Source: Stomorhina lunata
Taxonomy: Eukaryota; Arthropoda; Insecta; Diptera; Rhiniidae
Reading direction: 5' to 3'
Assembly: GCA_933228675.1 (NCBI GenBank)
Contig: OW121741.1
Coordinates: 23,961,724 to 24,025,723 of the forward strand
DNA: 64,000 nt
Every line of letters starts with the position of its first letter. Position 1 is the stretch's first letter. Made by a program: the position numbers and the translations under genes. Below the pieces are notes generated by a model. The model was not told the origin of the DNA. It ran no database searches and was given only the letters and a program-made list of their open reading frames with translations. This document shows positions 1-12,879 of the stretch, in pieces.

Positions 1-540
1 AATTAGCATTTCAACTTGTCAGCGTTAATGAATATTTCGTTTTGTATGTGTGCGCTGTTAGGGTAGGCAAAAAAAAAACATGGGTGCCCAGCGAGAAAAA
101 TGGGAAGATGTCACTGGCATCTCAGATTCAGTGAATATGTAGTCGAATGTATACCAAACTTATTTTTTTTATTATGTTAAGTGTTATAAACTTTATACAA
201 TTCTGTTCTTCTTTAGCTAATAGAATGTCTTAAAAGTTCTTTTGGAAGGCTAAAAGAAGGTCTCTTAGAACAGCATTAAACGAGCAATGATTTTGTAATA
301 TATAAATGCTTCATTTGACTTTCAATTTGTTCTGATTTTCTTCCATTAGACCTTCTAAGGTAACTTATGTTTAATAACAAGATAATGAATAGTCAATATA
401 ATAGTTTAGCTACTAGAAGGTCTTAATAGTGCTTTTAGAAGGTCACAATAAGGCCTCTTAAAATAATTTCAGTAGATCCTTAAATTCTACAAAATAGTTT
501 TATGGAAAAAAATCGTTTGTTTTAAAATCATGGATAGTCA
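1..540. other. AT-rich spacer with degenerate AGAAGGTC motif
   Basis: No gene is visible. Between about 200 and 480 short variants of AGAAGGTC and TAGAAGG recur with irregular spacing, which suggests an old decayed repeat. Confidence 0.3.
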
Positions 541-1460
541 CTATTATACTTCAGTACCTGGTTGACCGAGCCTAGCTCGGGGCTTTATGATAAGCATTTT
601 GAGGCAAATTTTAAAGTTTTTATATATTTTATTTTATACAGTTACAGTTTAACTCATTTTAAATAATTTTGAAAATTGGTCATGCCAACAGAAACCTCCG
701 TCGACTCATGCGCAACAACTTTGCTAAAGATTATAGTCTGATCAAATGCACAGTTTACGATTTAATTCATTTTGAGTAGTTTTCAGTGGCGCCGCCTGAA
801 GTCGTTCATACCACTAAGAAACCTTCATCTGCTTATGCGTAACAACTTTGCTTATGATCATAACATGATCAAATGCACAGTTTATGATTTAATTCACTTA
901 TAGTCTGATCAAATGCACAGTTTACGATTTAATTCATTTTGAGTAATTTTCAGTGGCGCCACCTGTCGGACTTTGGTCATTCCAATTAATAAATCTTCGT
1001 ATGATTATCCGCAATAACTTTGCTAAAAATTATAGCATGATTAAATGTACAGTTTACGATTAAATTGACTTTAAGTAAATTTCAGTGGCGCCACCTGTCG
1101 AAATTTCTTCATACCAACTAAGAAACCTTCGTCGGCTCATGTGCAACAACATTGCTAAAGATTATAGCATGATTATATGTACAGCTTACGATTAAATTGA
1201 CTTTGAGTAATTTTCAGTAGCGCCATCTGTCGGAAATTATTCACACCAATTAAAAGGCATTCGCCGGCTCATGCGCTACAACTTTGCAAAAGATCATAGT
1301 ATGATCAAATGTACAGTTTACGATTTAATTAATTTTTAGTAATTTTCAGTGGCGCCACCTGTAGGAAATTCGGTTTACCAACTTAAAAACCTCCGCCGGC
1401 TTATCCGAAACATCTTTGTTAAAGAGCATAACATGATCAAATTCACAGTTTACTATTCTA
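541..1460. repeat. dispersed repeat with ~132-bp tandem units
   Basis: A block of about 132 bp recurs roughly six times. Its anchor CAGTGGCGCC (or a close variant) lies at 784, 951, 1083, 1215 and 1347, so the last three intervals are exactly 132 bp. Each unit also carries ACAGTTTACGATT and a GCAACAACTTTGCTAAAG-like motif. The 784-951 interval is 167 bp because a 35-bp stretch (around 865-935) is duplicated. A GC-rich hairpin, CCGAGC-CTA-GCTCGG, lies just upstream at 566-580, and the block ends near an ACATACATACAGACAAAC tail. I infer a non-autonomous mobile element with internal tandem repeats. A Helitron-like type is possible, but no clear terminus is visible. Confidence 0.6.
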
Positions 1461-1529
1461 TAAAGAACATACATACAGACAAACATTCATTTGCTTTAAA
1501 GTTATAACATTACTAATTTTTTATCTTTT

Positions 1530-2095
1530 TATCTCCTAATTTCAAAAAGTTCCATATGCATAATTGGTACTTCTTTGGTACCAATTGAATTCGGTACATT
1601 TTATTAGAAAGCAGTTAACATAATTTTCCTATTCATATTACTTTTGTAGATGTTAAGTTATCAGTTTATCCCTTTTTTACATATTTTGGCCACAAAATCA
1701 AAAAAGTACCAAATACGTGTTCAATATTTCTTTAACATCTATTGATTGCAGTACAAAGTTTTTTTCTATATTCCTTAGTTTAAAATATAAGAGAGGGTTA
1801 AAAAGGTACCAAAAAAACTATTTTTACCCTTTTTTACCCCTTATCGGACATAGTTTCAAAAAAGTACCAAACACCTGTCCGTTTATTTTCATAGCTGTTT
1901 AAAATGTAATTTAAATTTTGTTTCTATACTTATTACTTAAGGAAATATAGCGTTTTCGATTTTTTCCCCTTTTTACCCATTTTTACCCTAGAGGGAAAGG
2001 TTCCAAAAGTCCCTTCTTCTTCGACCTATACATCAAAAAAAGATACCCACTGTCTAAATTTTATCAAAATCGTTAGAGCCGTTTTCGAGATAGTC
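1530..2095. repeat. dispersed repeat with CCTTTTTTACCCC / AGTACCAAA modules
   Basis: Three diverged modules pair a CCCTTTTTTACCC-like tract with AAAAAGTACCAAA (around 1670, 1830 and 1965). The block ends in TATCAAAATCGTTAGAGCCG, a motif type common in insect transposon-derived repeats. A related AGTACCAAACCCC piece lies near 56275-56300. No coding capacity is seen. Confidence 0.4.
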
Positions 2096-2097
2096 AT

Positions 2098-2103
2098 TAT
2101 ATA

Positions 2104-2183
<80 letters not shown>
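2098..2183. repeat. (TA)n microsatellite
   Basis: About 86 bp of nearly pure TA dinucleotide with one TGTA interruption near 2108. It directly follows the dispersed repeat, so it may be that element's tail. Confidence 0.95.
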
Positions 2184-2186
<3 letters not shown>

Positions 2187-3589
2187 CATACAATTATTGC
2201 TCGTTTAAGAATATAAGATATAACAGAAATTGGATTGATTGGGTTCGGAGGCAAAGTATATAGACTTGCTTATTATGTTAGCTTTAAATGGGTAGGCCAT
2301 TGAATTTTTCTCGCTGGGTCTATTTGTAAGTTTAAGAGTGTGTTTGTATATTAAAGTAAATGCGTTTGTTTTAATTATTGGCTGTATGGTGTTGAATGTT
2401 GCAAACGTTTGAGGTTTTTTTATATGCGATGTCAGTTGTCACTTGTAGGTCGACTTAAATATGCAAAACAGAGATTTTTATTGTGTGACAGAAATCAAAA
2501 AGTGATTCAAAAAATGCGGCGTTTTTAAATGAACTAAAACGAAAAGTAACACTGTTAGTCGCTATATCAAGATAGGCAGAAAAACGTTTTGATTTGGTTG
2601 GTTTTCTAAATCTAAAAAAAAAAAAATTATATGACAATTTTCCCTCTTTGAACCCACTGTGCCTTAGAAAATTTCTTAGCACTTAATAATTTTCAACACC
2701 TTATTAAAAATTTAAAATTCGCATAACATTTTTTTTTTGTATTAACAAAGCCAACACATTTAATAAAAATAGTTGAAGCTGTCACAATTACACTTAATTT
2801 TATTCAAAGCAATTTTTCACACTCAGCACTGTGCGAGATTTTATTTGTATCTCTTTTGAAAAATATCTGAACAAATCTGAGGGAAAAAAAAACAAAAATA
2901 GTGTAATTTTAATAACTTGCAATTAAGTATTCATACTTGTGAAAGATGAATTATATTCAACATTTCCTTTAGAAAATTTTCAAATCAGAAATATTTTGAA
3001 AATTGAAATAACAAGACATATTGTGAATGAAAATGAAAATCTTTTGAGAAAAAAAAAACTGGTAATATAAAATGACAAGGAAAATATTTTTTATAGAAAC
3101 ATGTCTCTTCGAACAATTTAAAGTGGGTTTCCATAGAGACTTCTAAACGAAAATAAAATCGTCGACTTAATAAAATAATAGTGTATACGCATGTACACTA
3201 TTATTTTTATTGCATAATAAGAATTAAAATAAAAATGTTAATATTGTCAAAATTTATAGAAATTCTACTTCACAAAGTGGGTCAAAACAAAAAATCAATT
3301 GAAATAATAGCTTATAATTTCGTGTTTGAAATTTTTCATTATGTAAGCAAAGGTGTAAATTAATAAAATATCATCTTCTAATATAATTATTATTTCACCA
3401 AATATTTAAATGACCACAACTCAAAAACACACATCCCTTTTTGAAATATTACTGTTTTACAAGATATTAGACATCAACACAAAAATCCTATACTCGATTA
3501 TCTCGAAATGGCAAAAAATTAAAAACTATTGTTTTATCAAGGGGACGAAATATTTCGGATGAATCCGAAAAAAATATAACTTTACCTAT
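2184..3589. other. AT-rich spacer, no supported gene
   Basis: Unique AT-rich sequence with homopolymer A and T runs. Small ORFs occur on both strands but none has coding-like composition or a recognisable motif. Confidence 0.4.
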
Positions 3590-4890
3590 ACATTATTTCA
3601 ATATTTTTTTCTTTTAAATGATATTTCAAAGAAAATTTTCTTTTAAATAATTTTCTACAGATTTTTCCATACAAACAATTTTTTTTTTTAAGAAATTTTT
3701 TACTCGAAAAACTTTTTATTAAAAATTTTCTATTCAAAACATATACAATAGAGAATTTTATATTTGAATATTTTTTTTAGAAAATTTTCTATATAAAATA
3801 TTTTATGTTCGAATAACTTTTTGTTGTGAATTTTCTATTTGACTATAATTCAGTATAAAATTTATTATTACAATGTTCTTCTGTTCGAATAATTTTGCTA
3901 TTCAAATAATTTGTGGTTCGAATAATTTTCTATTTGAATATGTCTCTAAAAAATTTTGTTGTAAACATTTTTTATTTTAATTTTTTGATCGAAAAACTTT
4001 GTATTCGAATAGTTTTTTATTCGAATAATTTTCTATTCGAATAATTTTCTATTCGAACAGATTTGCTTAGAAAACTTTATATTTCTTTAGAAATTTTTAT
4101 ATTTCGAATATAATTTATATTTAAAATAATTTTCTAAGTAAAATAATCGTTTTAAATAATTTTCTTTACAAAATTTTTTATTCGCATAATTTTTTGAAAA
4201 ATTTTGAATTCGAATATATTTTTTTATATTTCCTATTCAAAAGATTTTCGATTTGAATTTTTTTGTAAACATTTTTATTTGAATTTTCTGACAGAATATT
4301 TTTGTATTCGAATAGTTTTCTATTCGAATAATTTCGTATTCGAAAAACTTTCTATTCGAATAATTTTTTATTCGAACAATTTTGCTTGGAAAACTTACTA
4401 TTTTTTTTTTTTTTAAATTATATTTCGAATAGAATTTATATTTAAAATAGTTTTCTAGGTAAAATAATCTATTTAAATAATTTCCTTTGGCAAATTTTTT
4501 ATTCGACTATTTTTTCGAATTATTTTATTTCATATTTCCTAAAAATTTTCTATTTGAACAATTTTAAGTAGAAAATTTAATATAAGAAAAATTTTCTTAT
4601 CGAATAATTTTGTTTTCGAATAATTTTGAATAGAAAACATTATCTTTTTATAGAAAATTTCTATTGAAATTTTTCTTTTAAGTGGTTTTTTCTATAAAAT
4701 TTTTATTCGAATAAGTTTTAAGAAAAATTTGAATTCGATTATTTTTATAACTCCTATCCAAAAAATTTTCTACACAAAATTTTTTATTTGAACAATAATT
4801 TTCGAAGAAAAATATTTATTCGAATAATTTTGTATAGTAAATTTTCTATTCGAATCATTTTGGTAAAAAACTTAATATACACATAATATT
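3590..4890. repeat. decayed minisatellite built on TTATTCGAATAA
   Basis: The palindrome TTATTCGAATAA and its variants recur many times, separated by TTTTCTA. The clearest stretch is about 4015-4060. Spacing is irregular and units are heavily mutated, so this is an old array. TTTTCTA links it to the CTATAG-core families further right. Confidence 0.65.
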
Positions 4891-4989
4891 TAATACAAAA
4901 TGTTCTAATTTAAGGATTTTCTCAAAAATGGCTCTTAACATTTAACTCCTATAAATGCTCAAATGCTAGTTTTCTATGAAAACTAATAA

Positions 4990-7170
4990 AAGCTATCTTT
5001 TGGTCATGGTCATTTATTAATTCGACTTTCGGTCAGTTTTTTTTTTTTGTTGAAGCTATTTCGAGCAGTATTTTCCATAGTAATTCGTTTGTCGACTTTC
5101 GGACAGTTTTTTTTCTACAAAAACATCATCGTTGTCTTTCCACCAGTTTTTAATAATAATATAAATATGAAAATATATTCTTGTCTTAAGTCTCGGGTTT
5201 GCGTTGGAAATGTGAAAACGAATCAGCCGATTTTTTTTAATTAGTATTTTCTATGGTTATTAGTTTTTTGACTTTCGGATATTTTTTTCTACTTGAATTT
5301 CGGGCAGTTTTTTCTGTAGACTCAACCTATTTTCTACAGGCATCTGTTGTTCGATCCGATTTCTCTTACGTTTTGATATGAACGATTTTGCCGGAAGAAA
5401 CTTCGATCTCTTTCTGCTACAGAAAACTCTGTAGATCTATTTTCTATAGAGATCGGTTTTTCGATATGTTTCGATTTATTATTTAATGTGAACGATTTTG
5501 TTGAAAGAAACTTTGATCTCTTTCTTCTAGAGAAACCTGTCTTTTGGACTGTTTTCTGTAGAAACTAATAAACCTTGTCTTACAAGGAGTGTTTGTTCTT
5601 TGACTTTCGGACAGTTTTTTTCACAAAAAACTGTCTTTCGGACAGTTTTCCATAGAAATATAAGTACGAATCTTTTTTTTTTTTTGCCTTATGTTTAGTT
5701 TTTTACGCCGAAAGATATATTTCGGCCAGTTTTCTTTGAAAGTGTTAAAATATATCTGTTGATCTATTTTCTATAAAACTAATTTTTTCGATCAGTTTTT
5801 AATAGAATCCGAATTTGGCAATAGTTTCTGCAAAAAAGGTCTTTCGATCAGTTTTATTTAGAAATCTCTATTTCGTTTAGAGAAACATTAGTGTGTTCAT
5901 TCTAAGAAGCCTGTCATTTGATCAGTATTTTTTATTTACTTTGAAAAATTTTCGAAATTATTTCTATATAAATCGGTTTTTCGGACAGTTGTTCGTTGAA
6001 ACCTATATTGTTGTCAGTCTTACATAGAAAGGTATCTTTCGACGTTTATTAATTTTCTACATTAGCCTTTCTTTTATTCAGTTTTGGTTTTTCGGACAGT
6101 TTTCTGAAGAAGTCTGTCTTTCGACCTTTTTTCTAAAGAGATTTGTTTTTTGATCACTTTTGTATAGGAATCTAACTTTCGACCAGTTGTTCATTAAAAT
6201 ATGCACTGTGATATATTTCATATAAAAACGTGTCTTTTGAAAATGTTTTCTCTAAAAACCGGTCTTATGACAGATTTTCTGCCTTTCGGTCAGTTTTCTT
6301 TGAAAACCTTCTACAACATTTTTGTAAGAATCGTTCTTTCGATAAGTTTTTGGTATAAATTGCTCATTAAAACATTTATTGTGGTCAGTCAGTTTCATAT
6401 TGAAATGTATCTTTTGATTTTGATTTTCTAAAATCCGGTCTTTCTATATTTTTCTGTCTTTCGGTCAGTTTTCTTTGGAAAGCTTCTACATCATTTTTGT
6501 AAAAATCTGTCTTTCCACTGGTTTTCGGTCTTTCGGACAGTTTTCTTTGGAAACCTTCTACCACATTTTTTAAAAATCGGTCTTTTTGAACAGGATTTCT
6601 GTCTTTCGTTCAGTTTTCCTTGTGTTTCTTTTTGTAAAATCGGCCTTTCGACAAGTTTTTGGTAAAAATTGTTCATTGAAATATGTATTGTATTCAGTTT
6701 CATGTTGAAATATATCTTTTGATTTTGTTTTTCTAAAAACCTGTGTTCCGACAGGTTTTATGTCTTTCGGTCAGTTTTCTTTGTTAACTTTTTACCACAT
6801 TTTAGTAAAAATCGTTCTTTCGACAAGTATTTAGTATAATTTGGTTTTTCTATTTCCTTTCGGTGTATTGAAATCTTTAATATAACCCTGTCTGTTGAGT
6901 TGTCTCTACAAAACTGTTTTTCGACCAGTTTTCCTTAGAAATCCTGCCTTTCGAGCAGTTTTTATGAAAACCTGTTTTTCGACTACTTTTTTCAAAATAT
7001 CGTTATTTATCGATTTGCAAATATTTATGCAATATTTCAATATTTTAAACAAAATGAGGCAAAAAACATCCAGAAAAATATGAAAAAAATAGTTTCGACC
7101 AGTTTTCTAAAAAGAAAAACAGTATTTCGAGCAGTTTTTCACAGAAATTCGACCACTTTTTTTTTTTTTT
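4990..7170. repeat. decayed minisatellite P: CTGTCTTTCGGACAG + TTTTCTATAGAAA
   Basis: Imperfect units alternate a CTGTC-TTTCG-GACAG inverted repeat (clear at 5631-5645) with TTTTCTATAGAAA-like sequence. The same pair recurs around 5549, 6110, 6270, 6530 and 6900. Units drift and the spacing is uneven, so boundaries are approximate. Reverse-oriented relatives occur at about 20.5-21.1 kb. ORFs across the block are by-products. Confidence 0.65.
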
Positions 7171-8500
7171 GCAAAAATTCCTTATTGATCGATTTACAAA
7201 TATTTCAGCAATGCTAAAAAAAATTTCACACGAAATTCCCCTCAAAAACAAAACACCCAAGAAAAAAAGTGAAAAGCGAAAATAATTTATAACAGCCAAA
7301 CATTTGACACATGATAAATTGCACAAGGCTGTTTGTTGGTTAGCTGGTTCCACTTCTGCTGATTCTGCTGCTGATGTCGTACATTTTAATAAGCGAACAG
7401 AACGATAATCAGACATATTTACAATGAGTTTTATAAATTTGTTTCCTTTCTGCAGCAACGACTAAAAAATATACAAAATTTTTTGTTTTTGCAATTTTAT
7501 TGCTTTTTTTAAATAAATGTTTCTTTCGGTGTAAACATGTAGAAGAGTGTGTAAATAAGTATGTATGAATGAGTTTTTGTGTATAATTTTGTATTTTTGA
7601 GACGTTAATGCTAATTGATGTGAATTCATGAAATTTTTCACATCTCTGTAATGTTGTTGAAATTAAAATTAATTAAAAAATATGGTAAATGTTGTTGAGA
7701 TTATCACATGTGTAAATGTACACAATCATTTTTGTGAACGTGAAACGTGTGTAAATTCATATATGGCTAATGAGTACCCAGAAGTTCCGGTTTGAAAGAG
7801 TGTCGCCAAAAGGATGATTATTTTAACATAAAGGCAGAATATTGATTTCTAGATATCCTAGAACTCGTTCATCCAATTAGAGCTATATCTAGTTTATACC
7901 ATTTATACCCATTTTTGCAAAAGACACTACAATTTGCAACTACTGGTCTATGAAAACCGTCAGATACGATTTGTTTACATATGCATCTGTTGCTTTCATA
8001 TCTTATTCTAGAATCAAGATGATGATATATGAGAGTCTTCATGCCCATGTCCGTCCTCATATTTGCTACTTTTGATTTTGAAAATAAATGTTGCCAACGC
8101 TTAATGTTGATGCGTATGTTAATTAATGTTCATTCACCAGCAACTACTTGTACTCGTTTACATACTTGTACTTACATATGTTGTTATTGCTGTTGTTTTT
8201 GTTGTTGCACTTGTCATTATTGTTGTAATGTTATGTGTTTCTGTATTTGGCTGTTGACATTTTCATGCAACATGCATGACATATGCGTAGATTTTAATTA
8301 TTAAAATAAGCAAAAGAAAATTAAAGAAGATATAAAAAGAGTTTTGTAAAGCTTTTACAAGATAATGATGATTTATGGGAAATTTTTCGAAAGCAGAGAT
8401 TATTTTGTAATTGAAATTTGAAAAAAAATTTAAAAGGAAACTGGTAATTATGAAAACTCTTTTCATAATTACCAGAAAAATGGTAGAAAATCGAAAAACT
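7171..8500. other. unique spacer
   Basis: Mostly AT-rich. A more complex patch at 7330-7400 has CTGCTGATTCTGCTGCTG and a run at 8170-8240 is rich in TTG/GTT. No exon with flanking splice signals is seen. Confidence 0.35.
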
Positions 8501-8504
8501 CTAT

Positions 8505-9310
8505 AAAAACTTAGGCCAAACCCAACTTTTCTTTAAACAACTAAGGCTAAGGTGAAACTTTCTGTATAAAACTGAGGCTAAAGCTCACCTCTCTATAGAA
8601 AACTAAGGCTAAAGCCAACTTTTCTATAGAAAACTAAGGCTAAAGCCAACTTTTCTATAGAAAACTAAGGCTAAAGCCAACTTTTCTATAGAAAACTAGG
8701 GCTAAAGCCAACTTTTCTATAGAAAACTAAGGCTAAAGCCAACTTTTCTATAGAAAACTAAGGCTAAAGCCAACTTTTCTATAGAAAACTAAGGCTAAAG
8801 CCAACTTTTCTATAGAAAACTAGGGCTAAAGCCAACTTTTCTATAGAAAACTAAGGCTAAAGCCAACTTTTCTATAGAAAACTAAGGCTAAAGCCAACTT
8901 TTCTATAGAAAACTAAGGCTTAAGCCAACTTTTCTATAGAAAACTAAGGCTAAAGCCAACTTTTCTATAGAAAACTAAGGCTAAAGCCAACTTTTCTATA
9001 GAAAACTAAGGCTAAAGCCAACTTTTGTATAGAAAAATAAGGCTACAGTCAACTCTTCTATAGAAAACTAAGGCTAAAGCCAACTTTTCTATAAAAAACT
9101 AAGGCTAAAGCTTACTTTTCTATGGAATACTAAGGCTAAAGCCAATTTTTCTATAGAAAACTAAGGCTAAAGCCAACTTTTCTATATAAAACTAATGCTA
9201 ACGCCAACTTTTCTATAGAAAACTAAGGCTAACGCCAACTTTTCTATAGAAAACTAAGGCTAACGCCAACTTTTCTATAGAAAACTAAGTCTAAAGCCAA
9301 CTTTTCTATA
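8505..9310. repeat. minisatellite A, 31 bp, hairpin GGCT-AA-AGCC
   Basis: About 26 units of 31 bp. Each holds the palindrome TTTTCTATAGAAAA followed by CTAAGGCTAAAGCCAA, whose centre is the inverted repeat GGCT-AA-AGCC. Central units (8620-9000) are nearly identical and the edges are degraded, as expected from unequal exchange. The array passes into array B at about 9311 with no break in the CTATAG register. Confidence 0.97.
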
Positions 9311-9716
9311 GAAAAAGTTCATTAGTGAACTTTTTTCTATAGAAAAAGTTCATTTGTGAACTTTTTTCTATAGAAAACGTTCATTAGTGAACTTTTTTCT
9401 ATAGAAAAAGTTCATCAGTGAACCTTTTTCTATAGAAAAAGTTCATAAGTAAATTTTTTCTATAGAAAAAGTTCATCATTGAACCTTTTTCTATAGAAAA
9501 AGTTCATAAGTAAATTTTTTCTATAGAAAAAGTTCATAAGTGAACTTTTTTCTATAGAAAAAGTTTATTAGTGAACTTTTTTCTATAGAAAAAGTTCATT
9601 AGTGAACTTTTTTCTATAGAAAAAGTTCATTAGTGAACTTTTTTCTATAGAAAAAGTTCATTAGTGAACTTTTTTCTATAGAAAAAGTTCATTAGTGAAC
9701 TTTTTTCTATAGCAAA
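9311..9716. repeat. minisatellite B, first block, 31 bp
   Basis: About 13 units of 31 bp. The core is TTTTTCTATAGAAAAA and the middle is GTTCA-TTAG-TGAAC, so two inverted repeats lie back to back in each unit. It continues array A in the same register and resumes at 10797 after about 1.1 kb of unrelated sequence. Confidence 0.97.
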
Positions 9717-10796
9717 AATATGATTCTAAAGAAATTTTTTAAATAAAATTTTTTTTAATTGTTGCATTCAAAGAAAATCTATTTGCAAAAAATTCCTTAT
9801 CAAATTTGCAAGTGTATTCTATAATAATGACCTAATTGCTTTGATATAATTGTGATTATTTCAAACCTCAATCACTCACTGCCCATTTTTGTAAACCACA
9901 TAAATTTACTTAATACACTTTATTTATCGGGGGGTTAGAATCTCTTCATCACTGTCACAATTGTGTCATTATCTTTATCTACAACAAATAAACGAACGAA
10001 CGAACATTCATGTAATACATTTGAACATTTGGTAATTTACAAGTTTTATTTTATGTCACTTTTTTTTTCATTGCAACAATTACAAATACATACATAAGTA
10101 TTCCAATGAATCTCGAGTATTTAATATGAAAATTTTAGTTTTTGTTCAAATGCCAAATAATTCATAGATCCATCCAACCATCCATCCAAACAAACTGACA
10201 ATCAAACATTATGTGTTGTTATTATAACAACCAAGTCATTGTTGTTGTATTACATTGTTTGAAACAAAAAAAGTTTATATTTCGTATAGAACTCAAAACC
10301 CATACATACGCATAGAAAGACAGAAATGGTATTGGTTTGACAGTTAAATGATGCTGTCATTTTGTCATTGTGACAAGTGTCATTTTATTAAATCACAAAT
10401 AAGCTTGACAGCTAAACAGTGTTTTGGTTTGATAATGATGGCAAAGATATATAATACTACCGACTATATAGTATTCATAATCGTATTTGTTTGTAATATA
10501 ATAAAATTTTTGTTAAATTTAGTTTTGTAGGAACACGATGATGATGTTGTTGGTGACGACTTTGTTTTCATGATAATGATGATGATTTGGATGATGATGT
10601 TTTTTATATTGATAATGATTTTATTATTATTGTAACTATTATTAAATAGTGTAATTGTGCTTACACAATTAAACGATTGTAATGAATTTATAACAGACAG
10701 AATTGTAATATGATTTTGTAGTATAAGGGGTCTTTCATATAGGGCATTTTATTTTTTAGACTAAATATAAAAATAAGCTACAATCGAAATTTTATA
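9717..10796. other. unique spacer inside minisatellite B
   Basis: AT-rich sequence separating two blocks of the same array. It contains TGACAAGTGTCA at 10371-10382 and a GATGAT-rich tract at 10535-10640. No supported gene. Confidence 0.4.
10371..10382. promoter_or_regulatory. TGACA-N2-TGTCA palindromic site
   Basis: TGACAAGTGTCA resembles the inverted TGACA/TGTCA site bound by TALE homeodomain proteins of the TGIF/Meis type. It is one of three such sites in the window. Function is inferred from the motif alone. Confidence 0.25.
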
Positions 10797-11745
10797 ATAG
10801 TTTTTCTATAGAAAAAGTTCATTAGTGAACTTTTTTCTATTGAAAAAGTTCATTAGTGAACTTTCTTCTATTGAAAAAGTTCATTAGTGAACTTTCTTCT
10901 ATAGAAAAAGTTCATTAGTGAACTTTCTTCTATAGAAAAAGTTCATTAGTGAACTTTCTTCTATAGAAAAAGTTCATTAGTGAACTTTATTCTATAGAAA
11001 AAGTTCACTAGTGAACTTTCTTCTATAGAAAAAGTTGATTAGTGAAGTTCATTAGTGAACTTTTTTCTATTGAAAAAGTTCATTAGTGAACTTTCTTCTA
11101 TGAAAAAAGTTGATTAGTGAACTTTCTTCTATAGAAAAAGTTGATAGTGAACTTTCTTCTATAGAAAAAGTGAACTTTTTTTCTATAGAAAATGTTCAAT
11201 AGTGAACCTTTTTTCAATAGAAAAAGTTCATAAGTGAACTTTTTTCTATAGAAAAAGTTTTTTAGTGAACCTTTTTCTATAGAAAAAGTTCATTACTGAA
11301 CTTTTTTCTATAGAAAAAGTTCATTAGTGAACTTTTTTCTATAGAAAAAGTTTATTAGTGAAATTTTTTCTATAGAAAAAGTTTATTAGTGAACTTTTTT
11401 CTATAAAAAAAGTTCATTAGTGAACTTTTTTCTATAGAAAAAGTTCATTAGTGAACTTTTTTCTATAGAAAAAGTTCATTAGTGAACTTTTTTCTATAGA
11501 AAAAGTTCATTAGTGAACTTTTTTCTATAGAAAAAGTTCATTCGTGAACTTCTTTCTATAGAAAAAGTTCATTCGTGAACTTCTTTCTATAGAAAAAGTT
11601 CATTCGTGAACTTCTTTCTATAGAAAAAGTTCATTCGTGAACTTCTTTCTATAGAAAATGTTCATTAGTGAACTTTTTTCTATAGAAAATGTTCATTAGT
11701 GAACTTTTTTCTATAGCAAATGTTCATTAGTGAACTTTATTCCTC
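10797..11745. repeat. minisatellite B, second block, forward
   Basis: About 30 units of 31 bp in the same orientation as 9311-9716, with TTCTATAGAAAAA and GTTCATTAGTGAAC. A fully palindromic variant, GTTCACTAGTGAAC, occurs near 11006. Subfamilies are visible, including a run of GTTCATTCGTGAAC at about 11540-11640. Confidence 0.96.
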
Positions 11746-12412
11746 AGCAAAATGTTCTCTAATGAAATTTTTTATAAAAAAGTGTTCACTAATGAACCTT
11801 TTCTTTAGAAAAATCTTCACTTATGAACTTTTTCTATAGAAAAATGTTCACTAATGAACTTTTTTTATAGAAAAAAGTTCACTAATGAACTTGTTTTATA
11901 GAAAAATATTCACTAATGAACTTTTTCTATAGAAAAATGTTCACTAATGAACTTTTTCTATAGAAAAATATTCACTAATGAACTTTTTATATAGAAAAAA
12001 GTTCACTAACGAGCTTTCATTGGTTCACTAATGAACTTTTTCTATGGAAAAAAGTTCATTAATGAAGTTTTTCTATAGAAAAAGTTCACTAATGAAGTTT
12101 TTCTGTAGAAAAAGTTCACTAATGAACTTTTTCTATACAAAAATATTCACTAATGAAATTTTTCTATAGAAAAAATTTCACTAATGTACTTTTTCTATAG
12201 AAAAATGTTCACTAATGAACTTTTTCTATAGAAAAATGTTCACTAATGGACTTTTTCTATAGAAAAGTGTTCACTTATAAGCTTGTCTATAGAAAAATGT
12301 TCACTAATGAACTTGTTCTATAGAAAAATGTTCACTAATTAAATTTTTCTATAGAAAATGTTCACTAGTGAACTTTTTCTATAGAAAAAATTTCACTAAT
12401 GAGCTTTTTTTT
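11746..12412. repeat. minisatellite B, third block, reverse orientation
   Basis: About 21 units read as TTTTTCTATAGAAAAA then GTTCACTAATGAAC, the reverse complement of the preceding block. The switch lies within about 11745-11790, so the two blocks form a large inverted repeat. Confidence 0.9.
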
Positions 12413-12879
12413 ATGTATGTATCTTCAAAATTATGGATGTTATGGAGTCCATTTTGCAAGACCCTTTAATTTAAATTTTTGTAAATTGATAGTTTTCCTG
12501 TATTTTTTGCATTTTTTTTTCTAAATTAAAATTAATGATTTTATAATAAGAAATATAACGTTTTCAATTGAGTCGAATAGTAATTGTCAGTTGAGCATTT
12601 GTTTTCATTTTGGATTATTTTTAGTTTAATTTTTTATGACATTTTAAATGACAAACGATTTTTAATTGAATTTAATTGATTTTGAAGAGTGTGATCAGTG
12701 CGTGAGATATTTATTTAGAGACAAGGTTTTGGAAATGAAATCAATGACTCTATTATAAGTAAATGATTATAAATGGATTTGAAGATTGGACTTCAAAATA
12801 AATTTATCAAAAAATGTGTAATAAAGCCTTTATTATATTCGAAATAGAAATAAAAATGTCCGTCTGAAGAAAACAAGAA
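12413..12879. other. unique spacer
   Basis: AT-rich sequence between arrays B and C. No gene signal seen. Confidence 0.4.

Noticed and set aside
2054..2254. 66-codon ORF rich in IY
   Set aside because: It is the translation of the TA microsatellite.
7045..7458. 137-codon minus-strand ORF
   Set aside because: Half lies in the decayed P array and low-complexity A/T runs; no motif, no splice or poly(A) support.
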